Below, in pieces: positions 36,954-42,698 of a stretch of 42,698 nucleotides of DNA. The notes under the pieces are model-generated. The model was not told the DNA's origin and did no database searches. It worked only from the letters and a program-made list of their open reading frames with translations. The stretch comes from Lachnospiraceae bacterium (GTDB taxonomy: Bacteria > Bacillota > Clostridia > Lachnospirales > Lachnospiraceae): positions 1-42,698 of the forward strand of contig JAGOLM010000005.1 in assembly GCA_017994075.1 (NCBI GenBank). The letters run 5' to 3'. Numbering within the stretch: position 1 is the stretch's first letter; each line of letters begins with the position of its first letter. The translations under genes and the position numbers were made by a program.

Positions 36954-39218
36954 ATGAATTTAAAAGATATCTTAAAAAAAATACCCAAAAGAAAAATCAA
37001 CCTTAAAAAGAGTAAAGATCCTAATGGAATTGTAGATTCCGAAAAATCTCTGGACTCTGACGAAGTCTTAGATTCCGAAAAATCTCTCGATTCTGAGGAA
37101 GTCTTAGATTCCTCAAAATCTGTTGATCATAAAAAGGTTTTAGCCACAGGTGATCCCAACGCTGGCAAAAAAACATTTCATTCGAAATATAAAGATGTTT
37201 TCGAAAAATATGCAGTTCTGACGCATATACCAATGTCGCTTCTTATGTGCTTCGTTATCGAGCTTATGAGTAGACATTCCTTTTTTCTGACGTTGGTTTT
37301 TGTAAGAGATCATACCATTTCTTACCTTTATAATTCCTTCCTTATTTATGTTTTCTTTTCATTTACCCTTACTGTTAAGAAGCGAAGTTTTGTCAGATGG
37401 ATAATAGGTGGATTTTTTATAATTCTAGGAATTATTAATGGCGTACTTCTGCTAAACAGAGTATCACCATTTGGATTCTCCGATCTAGATATGGTAACAG
37501 ATCTAATGACCATGCAGGATAGTGCCTATTTTTCAATGATTCAGGAAATTCTTGTGGTTATTGGTCTTGGTGGATTTGTTGCATACCTTATTTTTAAATT
37601 TATACATGGCAAAAAGGTCAAATCATCCACTCCTTTTTGGATCAGATTCTCGTATTTTATAGCAATGGTAGTATCTCTTTTTCTCGTCACAGCGGGATTA
37701 CAGCAATCCGGACATATGGCTTCATATTTCGGTAATTTGGCTCAAGGATACAGTGACTACGGATATTTATATGGATTTATGACCAGTGCCGTAGATCGTG
37801 GAATGTCCAAGCCAATCAGTTACAACAAGAATAATGTAGATAAGATTGTATCAGCAGATTCAAAGACTGTTGGCAAAACTACTACTACCGAGAAAAAAGC
37901 TCCTAATATCGTAGTTGTGCTTTTGGAATCATATTTTGATCCTACCGAATGCAAATATTTAAGCTTTGATAAGGATCCTGTACCTTTTTTACATTCATTA
38001 CAGAAAACCAATTCATGTGGACATCTTACTGTTCCTGTTGTAGGTGCCGGAACTTGTAATACAGAATTTGAAGTTCTAACCGGAATGTCTTGCCAGTTTT
38101 TTGGTCCCGGTGAATATCCACAGAAAACCATTCTGAAAAAAACTGACTGCGAAAGTATTGCTGACAATTTAAAAAATATCGGTTATGGCTCTCACGTCGT
38201 TCATAACAATGGTGGTAATTTCTATAGCAGAGCCAATGCTTTCTCTCAAATGGGATTTGATACGTTTACATGCAAGGAAACGCTTGATATTACAGACTAT
38301 ACTCCCCTTGGAACATGGCCTACTGACGATATTTTGATCGGTGCCACCAAGGATTCCATGGATTCCACACCGAGCAAGGATTTTGTATATACCATTACTG
38401 TAGGAACTCACGGAGCATATCCCACATATGATGCCCTTGGTGACAAAAAAAAGATTTCTGTAACCGCCAATGGTAAATCTCAGGAAGAATCCTACGCTTG
38501 GCAATATTATGTTAACCAGATCAATGCAATGGATACCTGGATGAAGAACTATACAGAGATGCTGAATGCAAGGGGCGAAGATACCCTCTTAATAATGTTT
38601 GGAGACCATCTTCCTTCCATGAACTTACTTGATAGTGATATGGCTTCTAACAGTATTTTTAAAACGAATTACATTACCTGGAACAATTTTGGTATGACAA
38701 AAAAAGATGAAGATCTTACTTCATATCAACTTGTCAGTGAATATATGGATCGCTTGGGTATACATGATGGAACCATGGTGAAATATAATCAGCGCATGAC
38801 CGAATCTGGTGTACGTGCCGGTTCTCTTCAATATATGTCCGGGCTCGAGACTCTTCAGTATGATCTTTTATATGGCAAAAAATATGCCTACAATGGCAAG
38901 GATCTCTATCCCGCCAGCAAGTTACTCATGGGTATAAAGAATGTAAATATTGATCGTGTCTATACTTATAAAAACAAGGTTCATTTATTTGGAGATAACT
39001 TTACTAAATGGAGCAAGGTATTTGTCAATGGTGAAAAAGTTCCTACCTCGTACGAGAGCGGCCAGATGCTCACTATAAGCACCGATGACATCAAGCCCGG
39101 GGACACAATGGTAGTTAACCAGCTAGGCTCTTCTGAAACCATATTCAGGACCTCAAACGAATATAAATACTCACCACCTATAGGTACCGCTGATGCAAGC
39201 ACCGAGAATAAGCAATAA
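36954..39218 (+). CDS. LtaS-type polymer synthase (sulfatase fold)
   Basis: A 754-residue membrane enzyme from the ATG at 36954 (MNLKDILKKIPKRK), which has AAAGAG upstream and fits the promoter; a TTG at 36906 would add 16 residues. After a basic start come three 12-residue repeats (xxDSEKSLDSxE, residues 26-61), then about five membrane segments (roughly 90-248), then an extracellular sulfatase-type domain with metal-binding ESYFDP (325-330), the probable Thr nucleophile in AGTCNTEF (Thr367), and FGDHLPS. This layout is that of lipoteichoic acid synthase and related glycerol-phosphate transferases. A C-terminal domain (about 660-735, VHLFGDNFTKWSKVFVNGEKV) resembles an IPT/TIG beta domain. 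Whether it makes lipoteichoic acid or modifies another glycan is not decidable here. Confidence 0.88.
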   Translation: MNLKDILKKIPKRKINLKKSKDPNGIVDSEKSLDSDEVLDSEKSLDSEEVLDSSKSVDHKKVLATGDPNAGKKTFHSKYKDVFEKYAVLTHIPMSLLMCFVIELMSRHSFFLTLVFVRDHTISYLYNSFLIYVFFSFTLTVKKRSFVRWIIGGFFIILGIINGVLLLNRVSPFGFSDLDMVTDLMTMQDSAYFSMIQEILVVIGLGGFVAYLIFKFIHGKKVKSSTPFWIRFSYFIAMVVSLFLVTAGLQQSGHMASYFGNLAQGYSDYGYLYGFMTSAVDRGMSKPISYNKNNVDKIVSADSKTVGKTTTTEKKAPNIVVVLLESYFDPTECKYLSFDKDPVPFLHSLQKTNSCGHLTVPVVGAGTCNTEFEVLTGMSCQFFGPGEYPQKTILKKTDCESIADNLKNIGYGSHVVHNNGGNFYSRANAFSQMGFDTFTCKETLDITDYTPLGTWPTDDILIGATKDSMDSTPSKDFVYTITVGTHGAYPTYDALGDKKKISVTANGKSQEESYAWQYYVNQINAMDTWMKNYTEMLNARGEDTLLIMFGDHLPSMNLLDSDMASNSIFKTNYITWNNFGMTKKDEDLTSYQLVSEYMDRLGIHDGTMVKYNQRMTESGVRAGSLQYMSGLETLQYDLLYGKKYAYNGKDLYPASKLLMGIKNVNIDRVYTYKNKVHLFGDNFTKWSKVFVNGEKVPTSYESGQMLTISTDDIKPGDTMVVNQLGSSETIFRTSNEYKYSPPIGTADASTENKQ
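37029..37136 (+). repeat. Three 36-bp coding repeats in the LtaS-like gene
   Basis: Codons for residues 42-77 counted from the TTG encode three 12-residue units, the first two near identical (DSEKSLDSDE, DSEKSLDSEE) and the third diverged (DSSKSVDHKK). The units are acidic and cytoplasmic, before the first membrane segment. Confidence 0.85.
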
Positions 39219-39301
39219 AGACTTGTGAGCGATTCTCTTAGATCTATAACCTTTTTATACATCTACACTAAAGGCGAACCCATAAGTTCAGTCTGTATTA
39301 T

Positions 39302-39364
39302 AAAAGCTCCCCGGAGAACAACAACCACGAAACACTGGTATGTTAATTCTCCGAGGAGCTTTTG
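39302..39364. terminator. Bidirectional terminator after the LtaS-like gene
   Basis: AAAAGCTCC and CGGAGAA (39302-39310 and 39312-39318) pair with TTCTCCG (39347-39353) and GGAGCTTTT (39355-39363), with a single mismatch and a 28-base loop that can pair further. It can end this gene and the LRR gene facing it. The rest of the gap 39219-39447 holds nothing else I can support. Confidence 0.82.
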
Positions 39365-39447
39365 TTTACTACTTTTTATTATCTCTGTTGCAGCCTGTAT
39401 TTCCACCTATAGTGAAAATATCTGCCTCATAGGACAAACTCTGTGTA

Positions 39448-40710
39448 TCAACGATTCTTGTTCTTAGAAACGTATTCAAACTTGCTTCTTCTACTAAATA
39501 TAAGGAACCCTAAACCTGCTAGAAATATTGAAAGGCACAGAAAATATCTTGCATCAATCGGGCCTGCCGTTTTAGGCGTACTATCAGGAGCATGCTTGGC
39601 TCCTGTATTCTGAATTACCTTGCCTGAAGCATCCTTGGTAGTTCCATCTGGATATGTAATAGTTCCGTCTGCATGTGTTACTGATCCATCTGGATTTTGT
39701 ACATCTGCAGTAGAATTATTTCCTGTTGTACCGCCATTGTTATTCGTGTTATTGTTGTTATTGGTGTTATTGTTTGTATTATTGTTATCCGACGGATCAG
39801 GATTCGGTGTTGGAGTATCCGGTTCATCAATAGTTCTAAATAGAATACTATGTGAAGTCGCATAGTCCTGAGCAGCAGATCCTGCATATCCATTTATCTC
39901 TTCTATACCCCAATTGCTCTGTTCAGCAATTGTCGATGTAGCTTTTGGAATCCTAACGGATTTGATTCCTGTTCCAGAAAAAGCATTTTCCTCAATCGTA
40001 GTCACGCTGTCTGGAATAGTTATAGAAGTAAGATTCTCATTTCCATCCATAGCATTGGCGCCTATAACTGTCGTCCCTGCTTTTATCGTTATCGAACTTT
40101 TTGCTCTCGGAACAAATATTAGCTTTGTTCCCGCACTATTATAAAGAGCACCATCAGAAGATGAGTATGCATTGTTCCCAGATGCAACCTTTATTGTCTC
40201 GAGATTCTGCATATCAGAAAATGCGCTAGCTCCAATCGACGTTACACCAACTGGAATCTCAATAGAATCCAACGCTGTATTATTAAACGCATTTGCTCCT
40301 ATCGACAGAAGTGATGAAGGTAGGCTCATAGATGTGAGTGCAACATCCCCTGAGAATACACTTCCTCCTATACTTTGAATCCCGCTACCCATTTTAACTG
40401 TTGTAAGAGACGTATCTCCCTGAAACGCACTTGCTTCAATTGAAGTAACACTGTCAGGAATTGTCACTGAAGTAATCTTGGTATTTCCGGCAAATGCATC
40501 ATTGGCAATGGTGGTAACTGTTCCCGGTATTACTACCGAACTGTCTCCATCCTTGGAATACGCGATCAACGTTGTTTTGGAATCATCACTGTACGTAAAA
40601 GCACCTTCCGTGGTATCTGCGCTGGAATCATTTCTAACAAGAATCCATATTGTAAGCACTATTGATATAGCTACTAATAGCCATCCTATCCTAGTTCCTT
40701 TTTTTAACAT
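39448..40710 (-). CDS. BspA-like leucine-rich repeat surface protein with sorting-like signal
   Basis: A 420-residue exported protein. Residues 8-27 are a membrane/signal segment without a clear cleavage site. Residues about 38-285 contain LRR_5 (BspA-type) repeats with the pattern VTIPDSVTSIEASAFQGDTSLTTV in at least eight copies. A Pro/Asn/Thr-rich spacer (about 300-335) and a short DGSVTHADGTITYPDGT segment follow. The C-terminus has TPKTAG (378-383), a hydrophobic stretch (RYFLCLSIFLAGLGFLIF) and a basic tail starting SRRSK, the layout of a sortase sorting signal, with TPKTAG in place of LPxTG. A class B sortase gene ends 101 bases upstream on the same strand. BspA-type repeats bind host or surface ligands in other bacteria; the ligand here is unknown. 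GGGAGAG precedes the ATG at 40710. Confidence 0.88.
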   Translation of the reverse strand: MLKKGTRIGWLLVAISIVLTIWILVRNDSSADTTEGAFTYSDDSKTTLIAYSKDGDSSVVIPGTVTTIANDAFAGNTKITSVTIPDSVTSIEASAFQGDTSLTTVKMGSGIQSIGGSVFSGDVALTSMSLPSSLLSIGANAFNNTALDSIEIPVGVTSIGASAFSDMQNLETIKVASGNNAYSSSDGALYNSAGTKLIFVPRAKSSITIKAGTTVIGANAMDGNENLTSITIPDSVTTIEENAFSGTGIKSVRIPKATSTIAEQSNWGIEEINGYAGSAAQDYATSHSILFRTIDEPDTPTPNPDPSDNNNTNNNTNNNNNTNNNGGTTGNNSTADVQNPDGSVTHADGTITYPDGTTKDASGKVIQNTGAKHAPDSTPKTAGPIDARYFLCLSIFLAGLGFLIFSRRSKFEYVSKNKNR

Positions 40711-40779
40711 CTATTGTCTCTCCCGTTAATCAAAGAATATCATGCCGCCACGAAGGCATACTCCCACTAAATATAGTAT

Positions 40780-40785
40780 ATTATA
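40780..40785 (-). promoter_or_regulatory. Possible -10 element before the LRR gene
   Basis: TATAAT on the minus strand lies 70 bases before the start, but the -35 region (TTGTAG at 20 bases spacing) is poor. A GCC/GGC hairpin (around 40742-40760) follows in the leader. The LRR gene might also be read from the sortase promoter. Confidence 0.35.
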
Positions 40786-40811
40786 CACTACTAAACCACA
40801 TATTACTACAA

Positions 40812-42095
40812 TCAATCGACTCTTTTTGCAATTATGAATTCTCTTCCATCTTGAATGTAGTGATTGCATGTTGAAAGTGTCAAAAGCTGATCTGATGATT
40901 TGATATCAACATCTCCTCCATACATATTCCTTGATTCCACGTCACTTTTAAAATTATCAAAATCCTTCTGGGTCTTCGCTTGTACAAAATTATAATATCT
41001 GTATGAATTTTCATCCTGATACTTAACTGCCGATAAGCAAACAGCCACTATCTCATACTGTCTTTTTTCATATATGGTATTAAAATTAATTATCTTATGA
41101 GCATCTAAATATGTTTTATCCTTATTCAAGTACTTATCAAGGGTTCCAAACATCAGCCCGCTGTTCATATGATGCCCATATACTATAGTGTTGGATGTAG
41201 GATTAACAATGTCACATCTATAATCCATAAATATACTTCCGTTTTTATCCTCACTGTTGTCAAAAGCATGCGTCAGATAATACTGATTGTCATTGGCCTT
41301 GGATACCACAGGGTAATTAATATCAGTATCCGGAACGCTTATCCACCCCACCATCTCTGGATTGGAATCATGGGCTTCTTTATATTCTGGAAGAACCGTT
41401 AATTCTCCTTGATCTTTAATCGTAGTCTGATTCGAGATTATAATTTTATCTGCACCATTATTGTCGCTGTTTTTCTTATCCTGTTTTTCTGCTTTCGACT
41501 CGGTCTCAGCCTGTAGCTTCGTCAGCTTCCTGGTCTGCCACCAGTCCGTTCCCTCGGACACAGCAAAATACGCAAATGCAATCACTGCCAGGCTTATAAA
41601 AAAAAGTGCCATTCTCTTCTGACTTTTAACCCGGCCTTCTGCTTCATCTACAACCTTTTTATCCTGTAGCAGGTCCACCGAGCGCTCTGCAACTATATCT
41701 CCGACATGGTTAAAGAATTGTTCACCTATTGGACTTTTAAATGTTATCTTCCCGTCTCTGATCATATTGTAGAGACGTACTGCTGCCTCTGGATCTTTAA
41801 TGTCTATGTTCTTATTAATGATCTCAACTCTTTTGATATCTTCTTCTGCATTTCTATATTCATAATAGGTATCAAAATGAAAGCCTCCAATTTCATAGTC
41901 ACGTATTTCTTCATCGTCGGCTTCTGTTTTTCCTGTTTTTTCTTCTATCGCTCTTGTGATATGCTGGCTGACTATATCAGCAGTCTTTTTATCCGGAGAT
42001 TCATCAAACCCTTCAGCATACTCATTCATAATAGTTGCTTCATCGTCCTCTTCTCTGGCCTTTTTAAAGAAAAAATGCTTTGAAATATCTTTCAT
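40812..42095 (-). CDS. Class B sortase with long cytoplasmic N-terminal domain
   Basis: A 427-residue transpeptidase from the ATG at 42095 (MKDISKHFFFKKA); an in-frame ATG at 42137 lacks a ribosome site. GAGGG lies 13 bases before the chosen start, a long spacing. Residues 1-160 are charged, helical and predicted cytoplasmic; one membrane segment follows (about 162-180, ALFFISLAVIAFAYFAVS), then a linker and the sortase domain (about 232-427). Catalytic residues are His308 in VYGHHM, Cys410 in TLSTC and Arg418 in DGREF. The domain opens LPEYKEAHDSNPEMVGWISVPDT, typical of class B. The usual SrtB has only a few residues before its membrane segment, so the long cytoplasmic domain is notable. 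The LRR protein downstream is the likely substrate. Confidence 0.93.
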   Translation of the reverse strand: MKDISKHFFFKKAREEDDEATIMNEYAEGFDESPDKKTADIVSQHITRAIEEKTGKTEADDEEIRDYEIGGFHFDTYYEYRNAEEDIKRVEIINKNIDIKDPEAAVRLYNMIRDGKITFKSPIGEQFFNHVGDIVAERSVDLLQDKKVVDEAEGRVKSQKRMALFFISLAVIAFAYFAVSEGTDWWQTRKLTKLQAETESKAEKQDKKNSDNNGADKIIISNQTTIKDQGELTVLPEYKEAHDSNPEMVGWISVPDTDINYPVVSKANDNQYYLTHAFDNSEDKNGSIFMDYRCDIVNPTSNTIVYGHHMNSGLMFGTLDKYLNKDKTYLDAHKIINFNTIYEKRQYEIVAVCLSAVKYQDENSYRYYNFVQAKTQKDFDNFKSDVESRNMYGGDVDIKSSDQLLTLSTCNHYIQDGREFIIAKRVD

Positions 42096-42186
42096 ATATA
42101 TTACACATCCCTCAATGGAATCAAAAAATGAAATCATTTTTTTATTCTACAAAACAAAACTACAATATGTAGTCTCTTACACTTTA

Positions 42187-42214
42187 ATTTTACACAGCAT
42201 ATAATTTCTGTCAA
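42187..42214 (-). promoter_or_regulatory. Sigma-A promoter of the sortase gene
   Basis: On the minus strand TTGACA (42209-42214) and TAAAAT (42187-42192) are 16 bases apart, directly after the terminator of the preceding gene. The leader is about 85 bases. Confidence 0.82.
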
Positions 42215-42215
42215 T

Positions 42216-42256
42216 AAAAAAGTCCCATTCAGATGTACTAATCACCTGAATGGGAC
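42216..42256 (-). terminator. Terminator after the fibronectin-domain gene
   Basis: GTCCCATTCAG (42246-42256 on the minus strand) pairs perfectly with CTGAATGGGAC (42222-42232) around a 13-base loop and is followed by six T. It separates the partial gene from the sortase transcript. Confidence 0.92.
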
Positions 42257-42279
42257 TCCGTGTCTATATATTCTTTTTA

Positions 42280-42698
42280 TTAATATGTTGTCTTTATGGC
42301 TGCGGTATATGCTCCGTATGTCATGCTTCCATTTGCTTCCTTCTTGTAGCCTCGAAGCTTGTAATAGTACGTTGATCCACTGGTAACCTGAGTATCCTTG
42401 AATCCACCGTAAGCAAGTGGAACGATTGCTGCTAGTTTATATGTGCCGCTAAGTGTAGCGCTTCTGTACACTTCGTAACCATCTACATTAGCACTTGTAC
42501 TCCATGTGATATTTACCTTCCCGTCAGACGAATTGGTGGCTGAAGTTCCTGTTGCTGCTGCCAATGTGGTTCTTGCCGTAATATTACTTGGATCTCCATA
42601 GCTTCTCTTACCTGAAACAACCACATATGGAGTAACTCTAAATCCGTACTGTTCCCCAGCTTTAAGGCCAACAACTGTGTAATTATCTGATGCCGTTT
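42280..42698 (-). CDS. Fibronectin type III repeat protein (C-terminal part only)
   Basis: The frame enters from the right edge with no start in view and ends at 42280. The 138 visible residues contain the end of one fibronectin type III domain (DNYTVVGLKAGEQYGFRVTPY) and one complete domain (about residues 40-135, VNITWSTSANVDGYEVYRS and YYYKLRGYK). These are extracellular beta modules of carbohydrate-active or surface proteins. No sorting signal or membrane segment follows, so the protein is probably secreted or held by an upstream part. A strong terminator closes it, and the sortase has its own promoter just after. Confidence 0.88.
   Translation of the reverse strand, partial: TASDNYTVVGLKAGEQYGFRVTPYVVVSGKRSYGDPSNITARTTLAAATGTSATNSSDGKVNITWSTSANVDGYEVYRSATLSGTYKLAAIVPLAYGGFKDTQVTSGSTYYYKLRGYKKEANGSMTYGAYTAAIKTTY

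Noticed and set aside
39620..39865. Antisense hydrophobic frame over the Asn-rich spacer of the LRR protein
   Set aside because: It mirrors the Asn/Thr codons; no start signal, no family, and the LRR frame is well supported.

Overview
The window (42,698 bases, low GC) looks like a chromosomal core segment of a Gram-positive member of the Clostridia, most likely Lachnospiraceae (Butyrivibrio/Lachnospira-like). The reasons are strong Shine-Dalgarno sites of the AAGGAG type, sigma-A promoters, spoVG, the rqcP-divIC-tilS-hpt-ftsH cluster, a DnaD/DnaI-type replication loader pair, a GlgC/GlgD pair, a class B sortase and a BspA-like leucine-rich repeat protein. The species assignment is inference. 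I see no prophage, transposase, integrase, CRISPR array or rRNA. About 29 protein genes and one tRNA are supported, mostly on the minus strand.

Layout: 1-1.9 kb holds a zinc-ribbon protein (cut by the left edge) and an SPFH/zinc-ribbon protein resembling the YdjG/YdjI membrane-stress module, plus a small membrane protein. At 2.0 kb is tRNA-Leu(UAA) with its own promoter and terminator. 2.3-4.4 kb is a cytoplasmic GH13 maltodextrin-degrading enzyme. 4.7-9.5 kb (minus strand) runs hupB, terminator, rqcP, divIC-like, tilS, hpt, ftsH, and ends with a large imperfect palindrome and a terminator. 9.7-16.7 kb looks like one long minus-strand operon: histidine kinase, response regulator, RluA-family pseudouridine synthase, proS, cca and a PEGA lipoprotein with a Gly/Thr/Asn/Ser-rich tail.

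17-18.1 kb is metK; 18.4-19.6 kb (plus) is an HD-GYP protein, probably a c-di-GMP phosphodiesterase. 19.6-29.1 kb (minus) carries murA, a PrsA-like foldase lipoprotein, mfd, pth, spoVG, glgD and glgC, in several transcription units whose promoters and terminators can be seen. 29.4-34.3 kb (plus) is murC, a cluster of four DnaA-box-like nonamers, dnaD, a dnaC/dnaI helicase loader and an unusually long PRPP synthetase. 34.4-39.2 kb holds a divergent pair driven by overlapping promoters: an 809-residue membrane-anchored protein of unknown function and an LtaS-type polymer synthase. 39.4-42.7 kb (minus) has a leucine-rich repeat surface protein ending in a TPKTAG sorting-like signal, a class B sortase with a long cytoplasmic N-terminal domain, and the C-terminus of a fibronectin type III protein.

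Functionally the segment mixes envelope construction (murA, murC, LtaS-like, sortase with probable substrate, PrsA-like, divIC), translation and RNA maintenance (proS, cca, tilS, pth, rluA, rqcP), replication start-up (dnaD, dnaC, DnaA boxes) and carbohydrate storage (glgC/D, GH13). I found no clearly new defence or mobile system. The most interesting signals are the sortase/LRR pair, a C-terminal C39-like half-domain without its histidine in the 809-residue protein, paired DnaA-like boxes before dnaD, a 107-nt kinase/regulator overlap, and a 127-bp palindrome after ftsH.
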